NCBI RefSeq assembly: GCF_900129795.1
Contig: NZ_FQWW01000002.1
Span: forward strand, 620,001 to 684,000
From: Flavobacterium sp. CF108
Lineage (GTDB): Bacteria; Bacteroidota; Bacteroidia; Flavobacteriales; Flavobacteriaceae
Reading direction: 5' to 3'
Length of the DNA stretch: 64,000 nucleotides
Below are positions 16,531 through 25,404 of this stretch, in pieces. Under the pieces are notes generated by a model, which had not been told where the DNA came from, did not search any database, and saw only the letters and a list, made by a program, of their open reading frames with translations. A program made the translations under genes and the position numbers. Numbering within the stretch: the first letter of the stretch is position 1; each line of letters starts with the position of its first letter.

Positions 16531-17262
16531 ATGAAATGTGTATTAGTAACAGGCGGTTCAAGAGGAATTGGCAGTGCTATTTGTAAAAAATTAGCCGTTG
16601 AATCCAATTATCATATTCTGATCAATTATCATTCAAACAAAACCGCTGCCGAAGAAACACTTCAGGAAATACAAAAATTAGGCGCAACAGGAGAAATTTT
16701 AGGTTTTGATGTTGCAAATTTTGAACAAGTACAAACTGTTTTAACGCAATGGCAGGAATCAAATCCTGAAGCTATTGTTGAGGCTATTGTAAACAATGCC
16801 GGAATTACAAAAGATGGTCTTTTTATGTGGATGACTCCCGAAGACTGGAACGGAGTTGTAAACACAAGTTTAAACGGATTTTTTAATGTGACGCAGTTTT
16901 TTATTCAAAAAATGCTTCGCAATAAATATGGCCGAATTGTAAATATGGTTTCTGTTTCTGGAGTAAAAGGTACAGCTGGACAAACCAATTATTCGGCTGC
17001 AAAAGGAGCAATTGTCGCAGCTACAAAAGCATTAGCACAAGAAGTTGCAAAACGTAATATAACGGTAAATGCTGTTGCACCCGGTTTTATTAGAACCGAT
17101 ATGACAAGTGCGCTTGACAAAAAAGAATTATTAAAACTGATTCCGGTAAATCGTTTTGGCGAAGCCGAAGAAGTGGCAGATTTGGTAAGCTTTTTGATTT
17201 CAAAAAAATCGAGTTATATTACCGGAGAAATTATTAATATAAACGGAGGAATATATTCTTAA
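16531..17262 (+). CDS. fabG: 3-oxoacyl-ACP reductase, FabG-like (SDR)
   Basis: A 243-residue short-chain dehydrogenase. The cofactor loop TGGSRGIG (7-14), NNAG (~88-91), and catalytic Ser-Tyr-Lys (VSVSGVKG followed by NYSAAKGA) are complete, and it ends ITGEIININGG as in FabG. In the aryl polyene pathway the matching ketoreductase (ApeQ type) reduces the beta-keto group after each chain extension. Its place between the ammonia-lyase and a ketosynthase supports a dedicated role instead of housekeeping fatty acid synthesis. A 126-base gap follows before the ketosynthase. Confidence 0.92.
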   Translation: MKCVLVTGGSRGIGSAICKKLAVESNYHILINYHSNKTAAEETLQEIQKLGATGEILGFDVANFEQVQTVLTQWQESNPEAIVEAIVNNAGITKDGLFMWMTPEDWNGVVNTSLNGFFNVTQFFIQKMLRNKYGRIVNMVSVSGVKGTAGQTNYSAAKGAIVAATKALAQEVAKRNITVNAVAPGFIRTDMTSALDKKELLKLIPVNRFGEAEEVADLVSFLISKKSSYITGEIININGGIYS

Positions 17263-17388
17263 GAATACTATGTTTGCATAATATTTTAAGTTTTTTAAAC
17301 GTCTTTGCGAGATTAATAATAACGAATAGATTAAAAAAAACTTTGGTAAAAATTACACTTTAAGGATAAAAAATTACTTTGAAAGACG

Positions 17389-18624
17389 ATGAATAAGAGA
17401 GTGGTAATTACTGGAATGGGGATTTATTCTTGTATCGGAACTTCTTTAGATGAAGTGAAGGAATCATTGTATAACGGAAAATCGGGTATTCAGTTTGATG
17501 CTGAACGAAAAGAGTTTGGTTTTCAGTCAGCCTTAACCGGAATGGTTCCTAAAGCTGATTTAAAAAATCTATTGACCCGAAGACAACGTATGAGCATTGG
17601 TGAAGAAACCGAATATGCTTATATGGCCACTATCGAAGCATTGAAAAATGCCAATATTGACGATGCTTTTTTTGATACTCGCGAAGTTGGAATTATGTAC
17701 GGAAACGACAGCGTTTCTAAAGCCATTATCGATGCTACAGATATCGTGCGTGAGAAAAAAGATACTGCCTTAATTGGTTCCGGAGCGATTTTTAAATCGA
17801 TGAATTCTACGGTAACGATGAATCTTTCAACGATTTTTAAACTTCGCGGCATTAATTTAACCGTTAGCGCTGCCTGTGCAAGCGGTTCACATTCAATTGG
17901 ATTAGCTTATTTTTTAATAAAAAGTGGTTTTCAGGATATCATTATAACTGGAGGAGCGCAGGAAATCAACAAATATGCGATGAGCAGTTTTGATGGTTTA
18001 GGTGTTTTTTCTAACCGAGAAAGTGATCCTGAAAAAGCTTCAAGACCTTTTGATGCCGGACGTGACGGATTAATTCCGAGTGGCGGCGGCGCAACTCTAA
18101 TTCTGGAAAGTTACGAATCTGCAATTGCACGTGGAGCTAATATTATTGCCGAAGTTTCAGGTTACGGATTTTCATCAAACGGCGGACATATTTCGACTCC
18201 AAATGTCGAAGGTCCCGCTACAGCAATGCAAAGAGCACTTGACGATGCTAAACTAAAAGCATCAGATATTGAGTATATAAATGCACATGCAACCTCAACT
18301 CCGGTTGGCGATGCAAACGAAGCCAAAGCTATTTTTGAAGTTTTTGGTGAGAAAAATCCTCATGTTAGTTCAACAAAATCAATGACAGGCCACGAATGCT
18401 GGATGGCGGGAGCAAGCGAAATTATCTACTCTATCATTATGATGCTGAACGATTTCATTGCGCCAAACATCAATTTAGACAATCCAGATGAAGATGCTTC
18501 AAAATTAAATTTAGTTAAAACTACGTTAAACAAAAAATTTGACATATTTTTGTCCAATTCTTTCGGTTTCGGAGGAACCAACTCGGCGTTGGTGGTTAAA
18601 AAGTTTAAATTGAACGATGAATAA
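17389..18624 (+). CDS. Beta-ketoacyl-ACP synthase, FabF/KS II type, aryl polyene pathway
   Basis: A 411-residue ketosynthase with a full catalytic triad: Cys163 in SAACASGSHSIG, one histidine in NAHATSTPVGDANE and one in KSMTGHECW. FGFGGTNSALVV closes the protein. It should extend the polyene chain on ACP with malonyl units. The following ACP gene overlaps it by 8 bases, implying translational coupling and suggesting a matched KS-ACP pair. Two further active-type ketosynthases lie at 27314 and 30532, and partner-like inactive ones at 29505 and 31731. Confidence 0.93.
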   Translation: MNKRVVITGMGIYSCIGTSLDEVKESLYNGKSGIQFDAERKEFGFQSALTGMVPKADLKNLLTRRQRMSIGEETEYAYMATIEALKNANIDDAFFDTREVGIMYGNDSVSKAIIDATDIVREKKDTALIGSGAIFKSMNSTVTMNLSTIFKLRGINLTVSAACASGSHSIGLAYFLIKSGFQDIIITGGAQEINKYAMSSFDGLGVFSNRESDPEKASRPFDAGRDGLIPSGGGATLILESYESAIARGANIIAEVSGYGFSSNGGHISTPNVEGPATAMQRALDDAKLKASDIEYINAHATSTPVGDANEAKAIFEVFGEKNPHVSSTKSMTGHECWMAGASEIIYSIIMMLNDFIAPNINLDNPDEDASKLNLVKTTLNKKFDIFLSNSFGFGGTNSALVVKKFKLNDE

Positions 18625-18871
18625 AGAAGATATTATAGCAAAAATCAATGGTTTTTTAGTTGATGAATTTGAAGTAGACAATGACGACATTGAACCAAAT
18701 GCTAATTTAAAAGATACGCTTGGCTTAGATAGTTTAGATTATGTTGATTTAGTAGTTTCAATAGAATCAAACTTTGGCGTAAAACTAGTTGAGGCAGATT
18801 TTGTTGGAATTTCTGATTTCCAAAGTTTCTATGACCTTATCGAAACCAAATTAAAAGCCAAAACAGCTTAA
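18617..18871 (+). CDS. Acyl carrier protein 1 (aryl polyene)
   Basis: An 84-residue ACP. The phosphopantetheine attachment serine is in LGLDSLDYVDLV (~residue 37) and the helical, acidic character (DEFEVDNDDIEPNANL) is typical. It overlaps the upstream ketosynthase by 8 bases and shares the TAATG stop-start with the acyltransferase downstream. It probably carries the growing aryl polyene. A second ACP of different sequence lies at 30137. Confidence 0.95.
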   Translation: MNKEDIIAKINGFLVDEFEVDNDDIEPNANLKDTLGLDSLDYVDLVVSIESNFGVKLVEADFVGISDFQSFYDLIETKLKAKTA

Positions 18872-19752
18872 TGAGTGAATGGGATGGCAAATCAAAAGGA
18901 ACTGTTTTAGGTTATAGAATATTCGTTTTTTTGATTCAAAAAGCGGGTATTAAATCTGCTTATGTTTTACTTTACTTTGTCGCTTCTTACTACTTTTTAT
19001 TTTTAAAGAAAAGCAATCGCGCTATTTTTTATTACTTTAAAGAAAGGCTTCAGTATTCCTATTTTAAATCAAAAAAAATGGTTTTCAAAAGTTATTACAC
19101 TTTTGGACAGACCATTATTGATAAGGTTTCCATTTCTGCCGGAATGCGAAACAAATTCACCTATGAATTTGATGGAATTGAGATTTTAAAAAAGCTTTTA
19201 GCCGAAAAAAAAGGCGGTGTTTTAATTAGCGCACATGTTGGGAATTTTGAAATTGCAGAACATTTCTTAGGCGATATCGATCTTGATTTTCAAATCAATT
19301 TAGTTACGACAGATTTAGAACATTCTGCGATTAAAAATTATCTGGAAAGCATTACCCAAAAACCAACCGTAAAATTCATTATTATCAAAGACGATTTGTC
19401 TCATATTTTTGAAATAAATGCGGCTTTAGCCAATAACGAATTAGTCTGCTTTACAGGCGACCGTTATTTTGAAGGCACAAAATCGCTTTCTGAAAATATT
19501 TTGGGCAAAGAAGCCAACTTCCCTGCCGGGCCATTTTTAATTGCATCAAGATTAAAAGTTCCGGTTGTGTTCGTTTATGTTATGAAAGAGCCAAATTTAC
19601 ATTATCATTTATACGCAAGAGAAGCCGCAGTTAAACACCGTGACGAAAAAGGATTGCTGAAAGAATACGTAACAAGCGTAGAAAGCATCCTGAAAAAATA
19701 CCCTTTGCAATGGTTTAATTATTTCGATTTTTGGAATGATTTGAAGTCTTAA
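18871..19752 (+). CDS. LpxL/HtrB-type acyltransferase
   Basis: A 293-residue lipid A acyltransferase-like protein. The catalytic HX4E-type site is visible as AHVGNFEIAEHF, followed by the conserved GDRYFEGTKSLS / FPAGPFLIASRLKVPVVFVY region. One N-terminal hydrophobic segment anchors it at the inner membrane. It starts on the stop codon of the ACP gene, so ACP is its likely acyl donor. In aryl polyene clusters such enzymes transfer the finished polyene; here the acceptor could be the dialkylresorcinol, forming the flexirubin ester. A role in ordinary lipid A synthesis is less likely given this context. Confidence 0.88.
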   Translation: MSEWDGKSKGTVLGYRIFVFLIQKAGIKSAYVLLYFVASYYFLFLKKSNRAIFYYFKERLQYSYFKSKKMVFKSYYTFGQTIIDKVSISAGMRNKFTYEFDGIEILKKLLAEKKGGVLISAHVGNFEIAEHFLGDIDLDFQINLVTTDLEHSAIKNYLESITQKPTVKFIIIKDDLSHIFEINAALANNELVCFTGDRYFEGTKSLSENILGKEANFPAGPFLIASRLKVPVVFVYVMKEPNLHYHLYAREAAVKHRDEKGLLKEYVTSVESILKKYPLQWFNYFDFWNDLKS

Positions 19753-19760
19753 AGTTTTGT

Positions 19761-19887
19761 TTTGCCACGAATTACACAAATTTTCACTAATTTAATATCC
19801 TCTGAAATTTTGTAAATCTCAACGTGTGGGATAAAACACTCTTTTTTACGCAATACATTCGTGAAAATTTGTGTAATTCGTGGCAAA
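19761..19887. repeat. Palindromic intergenic repeat element
   Basis: Arms of 31 bases (19761-19791 and 19857-19887) beginning TTTGCCACGAATTACAC, with one mismatch, around a 65-base A/T-rich centre. A diverged right arm alone occurs at 33628-33656. It splits the pigment cluster between the acyltransferase and darA. Confidence 0.85.
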
Positions 19888-19965
19888 CCCTCAATCCGTA
19901 AACAAGAAAAATCCGTTTAAATAAATTTACTTATTTTTGTTCGCAACCAAAGCAAACAAACCTCA

Positions 19966-20868
19966 ATGAAAAATGTTCTTGTTATTTATTATTCTCAATC
20001 CGGACAATTAGAAACCATTGCGCAAAACATCGCAAAACCATTTCTAAATTCAGAGAATATAAAAGTGACTTTTCACGAAATACAATTAGAAAAACCTTTC
20101 CCGTTTCCGTGGAGCAAAGATGCTTTTTTTGATGCCTTTCCAGAATCGTTTTTACAAATCCCAACAGCCTTAATGCCAGTTCCTGAAGAAATTTTAAATA
20201 CAAAATTTGATTTGGTGCTTTTCCATTATCAGGTTTGGTATTTGTCGCCTTCAATTCCAATCAACTCGTTTTTAAAAAGCGACGAAGCCAAAAAAATCCT
20301 GAACAATACACCGGTTGTGACCATCAGCGGTTCAAGAAACATGTGGATTATGGCGCAGGAAAAAATCAAAACTTTACTAAAAGAAGCCAACGCACAATTA
20401 GTAGGTAATGTAGCACTAGTAGATCGCGTAGGAAATTTAATAAGCGTTATTACAATTGTAGAATGGATGTTCTCTGGCGTTAAGAAAAAATATTTAGGTA
20501 TTTTTCCGTTACCAGGAGTTTCAGAAAAAGACATTAACGAATCTCCAAAGTTCGGAGAAGTAATGCTTTCATCCTTTAACGAGAATAATTTAGACCAATT
20601 ACAGCCAAAATTGGTAGAAATTGGGGCCGTAAAAATTAGTCCGTACTTAGTAACAGTAGACAAAACGGCCAATAAAATTTTCAATAAATGGTCAAACCTG
20701 ATTTTTAAAAATCAAAAAAACCGAAAAAAGCTTCTAAAAGTATTTAATGTTTATTTATTCTTGGCAATTTGGTTAATCTCACCAATAGTGTATATATTGC
20801 ACTTTATTTCCTACCCTTTTAAGTTAAAAACCATAAAAAGACAAACTCAATATTATCAAGGAGTTTAG
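19966..20868 (+). CDS. darA: Dialkylresorcinol condensing enzyme DarA
   Basis: A 300-residue protein of the DarA family. It opens with a flavodoxin-like strand-loop (VLVIYYSQSGQLETIAQNIA) and has a hydrophobic C-terminal region (LFLAIWLISPIVYILHFISY) that should tether it to the membrane. Family knowledge: with the ketosynthase DarB it condenses two beta-keto acyl intermediates to a cyclohexanedione, later aromatised to the dialkylresorcinol half of flexirubin. It is followed after 15 bases by darB. No separate darC aromatase was recognised; one of the flavoproteins here may do that step, or oxidation may be spontaneous. Confidence 0.9.
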   Translation: MKNVLVIYYSQSGQLETIAQNIAKPFLNSENIKVTFHEIQLEKPFPFPWSKDAFFDAFPESFLQIPTALMPVPEEILNTKFDLVLFHYQVWYLSPSIPINSFLKSDEAKKILNNTPVVTISGSRNMWIMAQEKIKTLLKEANAQLVGNVALVDRVGNLISVITIVEWMFSGVKKKYLGIFPLPGVSEKDINESPKFGEVMLSSFNENNLDQLQPKLVEIGAVKISPYLVTVDKTANKIFNKWSNLIFKNQKNRKKLLKVFNVYLFLAIWLISPIVYILHFISYPFKLKTIKRQTQYYQGV

Positions 20869-20883
20869 ACGAGAATATAGATT

Positions 20884-22017
20884 ATGTTTGAAGTATATAT
20901 AACAAAAGCTGCAAAATATTTGCCTAACGAAGCTGTTTCAAATGATGAAATGGAAGCTTATTTAGGACTTATCAACGATACTGCCTCAAAAGCAAGACGT
21001 ATTATTTTGCGCAACAACAAAATTACAAGCCGTTATTACGCTGTTGACAAAACAGGAAAAAGCACACACAGCAATGCCGAATTAACCAGAAATGCCATTT
21101 TACCGTTATTCGACGAAAATTTTACGCCTCAGGATTTAGAAGTACTTTCATGCGGAACCTCAACGCCGGACATTTTTCTGCCTTCGCACGCCGCAATGGT
21201 TCATGGTTTGCTAAAAAATAAATCGGTAGAACTAAACTCTTCAACAGGAGTTTGCTGTGCCGGAATGAACTCTCTTAAATTTGGTTTTCTTTCTGTACGA
21301 TCTGGAAATTCAAACAATGCAATCTGTACAGGATCTGAAAAAGTTTCGACCTGGCTGAATGCTCAAAAATACAATCACGAAGCCGACAATTTAAAAAGTC
21401 TGGAAGAACAGCCAATTATCGCGTTCAAAAAAGATTTTTTACGCTGGATGTTATCTGACGGTGCCGGAGCTTTTTTATTAGAAAATAAACCAAGAGGCCC
21501 TATTTCTCTTAAAATCGAATGGATGGAAGCTTTTTCGTATGCATACGAATTAGAAACCTGCATGTATGCAGGAGGTGATAAATTAGAAAACGGAGAAATA
21601 AAATCATGGAGCGATTACGCGCCGGAACAATGGTTAAACGAATCTGTTTTCTCCATTAAGCAAGACGTTAAACTTTTAGATGAATTTATTCTGTCAAAAG
21701 GTGCAGAAAGCATGAAAGATGCGATGGACAAAAACAACATCAAATCTGAAGATGTCGATTATTTTATTCCTCACGTTTCTTCTAACTTTTTTGTCGAAGG
21801 ATTGAAAAAAGGATTAACGGAAAAAGGAATTGGAATGAGCGATGAAAAATGGTTCATGAACCTTTCCAGAGTTGGAAATGTTGGTTCTGCTTCTATTTAT
21901 TTAGCTCTTGAAGAATTAATGAATTCAGGAAAACTGAAAAAAGGAGATAAAGTTCTTTTATCAGTTCCCGAAAGCGGAAGATTCTCTTTCGCGTATGCGT
22001 ATTTAACTGTTTGCTAA
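20884..22017 (+). CDS. darB: Ketosynthase III-like DarB, dialkylresorcinol biosynthesis
   Basis: A 377-residue KAS III-type enzyme. The active cysteine is Cys125 in TGVCCAGMNS, the histidine is in FIPHVSSNFF and the asparagine in VGNVGSASIYLALEEL, so the triad is complete. DarB takes an activated beta-keto fatty acid and builds the precursor that DarA cyclises. It is 15 bases after darA, and its stop codon overlaps the next start codon (TAATG at 22015-22019). Pairing with darA makes the assignment strong. Confidence 0.93.
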   Translation: MFEVYITKAAKYLPNEAVSNDEMEAYLGLINDTASKARRIILRNNKITSRYYAVDKTGKSTHSNAELTRNAILPLFDENFTPQDLEVLSCGTSTPDIFLPSHAAMVHGLLKNKSVELNSSTGVCCAGMNSLKFGFLSVRSGNSNNAICTGSEKVSTWLNAQKYNHEADNLKSLEEQPIIAFKKDFLRWMLSDGAGAFLLENKPRGPISLKIEWMEAFSYAYELETCMYAGGDKLENGEIKSWSDYAPEQWLNESVFSIKQDVKLLDEFILSKGAESMKDAMDKNNIKSEDVDYFIPHVSSNFFVEGLKKGLTEKGIGMSDEKWFMNLSRVGNVGSASIYLALEELMNSGKLKKGDKVLLSVPESGRFSFAYAYLTVC

Positions 22018-22448
22018 TGGAAACAATGGCACTTTTAGAAAAAGAAACAGTCGAAAATTTATTACCGCAAAAGTTCCCTTTTGTAATGGTCGATGCTATG
22101 CATTCTTATACCGAAACTTCTTTGGTTTCAGGTTTAAAAATTCAGCAAGATAATATTTTCGTAAAAAATGATATTTTTCTGGAAGCCGGTTTAATTGAAC
22201 ATATGGCACAGTCTGTGGCACTGCATACCGGATATCAGTTTTTTTTAAGAAATGAAACTGCACCAACAGGCTACATTGGTTCTATTAAAGAAATTGAAAT
22301 TAAAAAACTGCCTCAATTAAACGACAACATTCAGTCTGAAGTAACAATTTTGCAAGAATTTGCAGGAATCACTTTGGTGAATATTGTAACAAAATTAAAT
22401 AATGAAGAAATCGCAAACGGACAAATGAAAACCGTTTTAGCCAAATAA
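22017..22448 (+). CDS. Hot-dog fold 3-hydroxyacyl-ACP dehydratase-like protein (first of tandem pair)
   Basis: A 143-residue FabZ/ApeP-like protein. LLPQKFPFVMVDAM matches the FabZ opening, though the usual catalytic His of LPHRxP is Gln here (LPQKFP). FLEAGLIEHMAQSVALH keeps the helix with its acidic residue. It would dehydrate the hydroxyacyl-ACP during polyene building, alone or as a heterodimer with the next protein, which keeps the His. It starts on the stop codon of darB; a second ATG lies at 22026. Confidence 0.85.
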   Translation: METMALLEKETVENLLPQKFPFVMVDAMHSYTETSLVSGLKIQQDNIFVKNDIFLEAGLIEHMAQSVALHTGYQFFLRNETAPTGYIGSIKEIEIKKLPQLNDNIQSEVTILQEFAGITLVNIVTKLNNEEIANGQMKTVLAK

Positions 22449-22451
22449 TAT

Positions 22452-22919
22452 ATGATTTTGAATACCGGAGTTGACATACAAAATTATTTACCGCACCGAG
22501 CACCAATGCTTATGGTAGATTTAATTTTGGACATTGATGCCAACTTCGTAGAAACCACTTTTTTGATAAAAGAAGACAATATTTTTGTTCAGGATACTGT
22601 TTTTATCGAAGCTGGTTTAATTGAAAATACGGCGCAGACTTGCTCCTCTATTGTTGGGAAAAAATACTTTTTTGACGAAGACGGAACAGAAAATGAAAAC
22701 GTAAATGTAATTGGATTTATCAGTGCCTTAAAAAATGTAAAAATTCATTCGCTTCCAAAAGTCGGCGATACTATAATTACCAAAGCAAATTTAGTTTCAA
22801 AATTTGCCGGCGACGATTACACTTTATGCACAATGAGCTGTCAGAGTTCAGTAGAAGATCAGATACTCTTAGAATGTGAAATTAACTTGTTTATTCAAAA
22901 AACAGTTTCGGTTGGGTAA
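22452..22919 (+). CDS. Hot-dog fold 3-hydroxyacyl-ACP dehydratase-like protein (second of tandem pair)
   Basis: A 155-residue paralogue of the preceding protein. It has the canonical FabZ histidine motif YLPHRAPMLMVDLIL and the helix FIEAGLIENTAQTCSSIVG. It may provide the catalytic His missing from its neighbour, as in hetero-dimeric dehydratases of aryl polyene pathways. There is a 3-base gap after the first copy, so the two are translationally coupled. A third FabZ-like protein is at 36821. Confidence 0.87.
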   Translation: MILNTGVDIQNYLPHRAPMLMVDLILDIDANFVETTFLIKEDNIFVQDTVFIEAGLIENTAQTCSSIVGKKYFFDEDGTENENVNVIGFISALKNVKIHSLPKVGDTIITKANLVSKFAGDDYTLCTMSCQSSVEDQILLECEINLFIQKTVSVG

Positions 22920-23233
22920 TTCAAAAAAAAATCATTTTACATCTCGGAATTCGAATTGGAATTTTGATTCTTTTACTTGCATTACTTTTCACATTTTGGT
23001 ATTTTACCTATGATCCTCATAAGTATTGTGACGAAACCGGACACAAACATGTCGACGGCGGATTGGGATTATTTATCATGGGATTTATAATCACACAGAT
23101 GTTTTATGCAGGAATTCTGATCGAAATGATTTATTTATTTGTGAAGAAAAACAAAATTTTAGCTTTTGCAAATCTGAGATTTTTAATAATTAGTTTATGT
23201 ATAGCATTAGCCTTTATGTTTCTAATAAAGTAA
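22919..23233 (+). CDS. Small membrane protein, probable ATT start codon
   Basis: Three hydrophobic segments (LHLGIRIGILILLLALLFTFWYF, a central FIMGFIITQMFYAGILIEMIYLF, and FLIISLCIALAFMFLI) separated by a loop CDETGHKHVDGG. The only standard start in frame is a TTG at 22964, which would cut the first segment in half. An ATT at 22919 overlaps the stop of the upstream gene (TAATT, mirroring the TAATG overlaps in this operon) and gives an N-terminus QKKIIL with the usual positive charges. I therefore give the longer frame. Family not recognised. Confidence 0.65.
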   Translation: MQKKIILHLGIRIGILILLLALLFTFWYFTYDPHKYCDETGHKHVDGGLGLFIMGFIITQMFYAGILIEMIYLFVKKNKILAFANLRFLIISLCIALAFMFLIK

Positions 23234-23242
23234 ATTAGCAAT

Positions 23243-23647
23243 ATGGAAAAAGATAAAGTACCACAAGACCAAAGTAATTTAACGAAAAACAACGTAAAAG
23301 AGCTTTTATACGCAACTGACGAAAACGGCAATTATACTACAACGTTAAGCACAGGCTGGGAACCGAAAACAATAGCACTTTCAAACTCTATTGATGAAAT
23401 AAACGAGCGTATTGCCGAAGCCAGACAACAGGTTTTAAATGGCGAAGTAAGCCCGATTGTTTATTTTATGGAAGTCAATAAAATGGATCTTACTATTTTA
23501 GCAAGTTATGTAGGGTTTTGGAAATGGCGTGTAAAAAAACATTTTAAACCAAGTATTTTTGCAAAACTAAACGATAAGGTTTTACAGAAATATGCCGATA
23601 CATTTGAAATTTCAATCGAAGAATTAAAAAACAGCATCACCAAATAA
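23243..23647 (+). CDS. Conserved hypothetical protein of the pigment cluster
   Basis: A 134-residue soluble protein without signal peptide or membrane segment. The C-terminal half looks helical (LTILASYVGFWKWRVKKHF, LQKYADTFEISIEELKN), as in small regulatory or scaffold proteins; the last part resembles an XRE-like helix pattern but is too short to call. Its last base overlaps the next ATG (TAATG at 23645-23649), so it is coupled to the BtrH-like gene. I recall such genes as regular members of flexirubin clusters but know no function. Confidence 0.82.
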   Translation: MEKDKVPQDQSNLTKNNVKELLYATDENGNYTTTLSTGWEPKTIALSNSIDEINERIAEARQQVLNGEVSPIVYFMEVNKMDLTILASYVGFWKWRVKKHFKPSIFAKLNDKVLQKYADTFEISIEELKNSITK

Positions 23648-24645
23648 TGGAATTAACTTTCACACATCATCAGTCTGCTCATTGTGAGAATGGAGTAGCG
23701 TCAAATCTGCTAAAAAACAGCGGACTAAACATCAGCGAACCGATGGTTTTTGGTATTGGCTCTGGATTATTTTTTGTGTATCTGCCTTTTATAAAAGTTA
23801 ATTATGCTCCGGCAATTAGTTACAGAACTTTGCCTGGACAGATTTTCAATAAAGTTGCCAATCGTTTAAATTTAAAAATAAAAAGACAAAAATTTTCTTC
23901 TGTTTCAAATGCCAATAAAGCATTAGATGAAAATTTAAAAAACAATATTCCAACCGGGTTGCAAGTTGGCGTTTACAATTTAAGTTATTTTCCTGATGAA
24001 TACCGTTTCCATTTCAACGCACACAATTTAGTCGTTTATGGAAAAACCGAAACTGATTATTTAGTAAGTGATCCTGTAATGGAAACCGTTACAACTTTAA
24101 CTCACGAAGAACTGGATAAAGTTCGTTTTGCAAAAGGTGCTTTTGCGCCTCGCGGACAAATGTATTATCCAATTCAAGTTCCGAAAGATGTTGATTTAAA
24201 AAGTGCCATCGTTAAAGGAATAAAAAATACATGCAGAGACATGCTTGCGCCAATGCCAATTATAGGCGTTCGCGGCATCAAATTTGTATCAAAGCAAATT
24301 AGAAAATGGCCTATAAAACACGGAACTAAAAAAGCCAATCATTATTTAGCGCAAATGGTTCGTATGCAGGAAGAAATAGGAACTGGAGGCGGTGGTTTCC
24401 GTTTTATTTATGCGGCATTTTTACAGGAAGCTTCGGTTATTCTAAATAATGAAGAATTGAAAGAACTTTCGAAAGAAATGACACAAATTGGAGATTCATG
24501 GCGTGATTTTGCTGTTGAAGCTTCGCGTATTTATAAAAACAGAAGTGCCAAAGAAGACGCCTATAACACTATTGCCGATGAACTTTTGGACATTGCCAAC
24601 AGAGAAGAAATCTTTTTCAAAAAACTAAAAAAAGCCATCAGCTAA
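23647..24645 (+). CDS. BtrH N-terminal-domain protein (C39-peptidase-like fold)
   Basis: A 332-residue protein. The N-terminal part has the arrangement of BtrH/DUF4872 proteins: HHQSAHCENGVASNLLKNSG with a Cys at residue ~13 and His residues close by, FGIGSGLFFVYLPF, and HFNAHNLVVYG followed by DP (YLVSDPVMETV). In butirosin synthesis BtrH moves an acyl chain from ACP to an acceptor. That makes it a candidate for transferring an acyl-ACP intermediate in this cluster, for instance joining polyene and resorcinol. The C-terminal part (RMQEEIGTGGGGFRFIYAAFLQEA) also belongs to the family. It is followed directly by an ABC transporter. Confidence 0.82.
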   Translation: MELTFTHHQSAHCENGVASNLLKNSGLNISEPMVFGIGSGLFFVYLPFIKVNYAPAISYRTLPGQIFNKVANRLNLKIKRQKFSSVSNANKALDENLKNNIPTGLQVGVYNLSYFPDEYRFHFNAHNLVVYGKTETDYLVSDPVMETVTTLTHEELDKVRFAKGAFAPRGQMYYPIQVPKDVDLKSAIVKGIKNTCRDMLAPMPIIGVRGIKFVSKQIRKWPIKHGTKKANHYLAQMVRMQEEIGTGGGGFRFIYAAFLQEASVILNNEELKELSKEMTQIGDSWRDFAVEASRIYKNRSAKEDAYNTIADELLDIANREEIFFKKLKKAIS

Positions 24646-24651
24646 GATATT

Positions 24652-25404
24652 TTGCAATCCATAATTAAAATAGAATCCCTTTCGAAAAAGTACAAAGATG
24701 CCGATCAGTTTTCTTTGAACGACGTTTCGCTACATATAAATGAAGGAGAAATTTTTGGTTTACTTGGCCCAAACGGTGCCGGAAAAACAACCTTAATTTC
24801 CATGCTCTGCGGATTGGTAAAACCAACATCGGGACATTTTACAATTGATAATTTAGATTATCAGCATCACTCTTCAAAAATTAAAAAAATCATAGGCGTT
24901 GTTCCTCAGGAATATGCCTTATATCCTACTCTTACAGCAAGAGAAAATCTGCATTATTTTGGAAGTATGTACGGTTTAAAAGGTTCTGATTTAAAAGATA
25001 AAGTAATCGAAACTTTAGATCTTTTAGGCCTTTTAAAATTTGCCGACAAACCTGTTGAAACTTTCTCCGGCGGGATGAAACGCCGTGTGAATTTAATTGC
25101 CGGAATTCTGCACAAACCAAAAGTTTTATTTTTAGATGAACCAACCGTTGGCGTTGATGTACAGTCTAAAAATGCCATTATAGATTATCTAAAAGTGTTG
25201 AACCAAAACGGAACATCCATTATTTATACTTCGCATCATTTGGCTGAAGCCGAAGATTTCTGCACCAATATTGCCATTTTAGACCGAGGCCGAATTTACG
25301 CAAAAGGAACGCCGTCAACTTTAATTGATTCTGTTGAAGATGCCCGAAATCTCGAAGATGTTTTTATTTCATTAACCGGTAAAGACTTGAGAGATGCTAT
25401 ATAA
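24652..25404 (+). CDS. ABC transporter ATP-binding protein
   Basis: A 250-residue ATPase with all motifs: Walker A GPNGAGKTT, Q-loop VVPQEYALYP, signature FSGGMKRR, Walker B VLFLDEPTVGVD and H-loop TSHH. It belongs to the ABC-2/DrrA-like export group. The start is a TTG at 24652, 6 bases after the preceding stop; no ATG is available upstream in frame. It pairs with the permease that overlaps its 3' end by 11 bases. In this cluster it probably exports or flips a pigment precursor across the inner membrane. Confidence 0.93.
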   Translation: MQSIIKIESLSKKYKDADQFSLNDVSLHINEGEIFGLLGPNGAGKTTLISMLCGLVKPTSGHFTIDNLDYQHHSSKIKKIIGVVPQEYALYPTLTARENLHYFGSMYGLKGSDLKDKVIETLDLLGLLKFADKPVETFSGGMKRRVNLIAGILHKPKVLFLDEPTVGVDVQSKNAIIDYLKVLNQNGTSIIYTSHHLAEAEDFCTNIAILDRGRIYAKGTPSTLIDSVEDARNLEDVFISLTGKDLRDAI

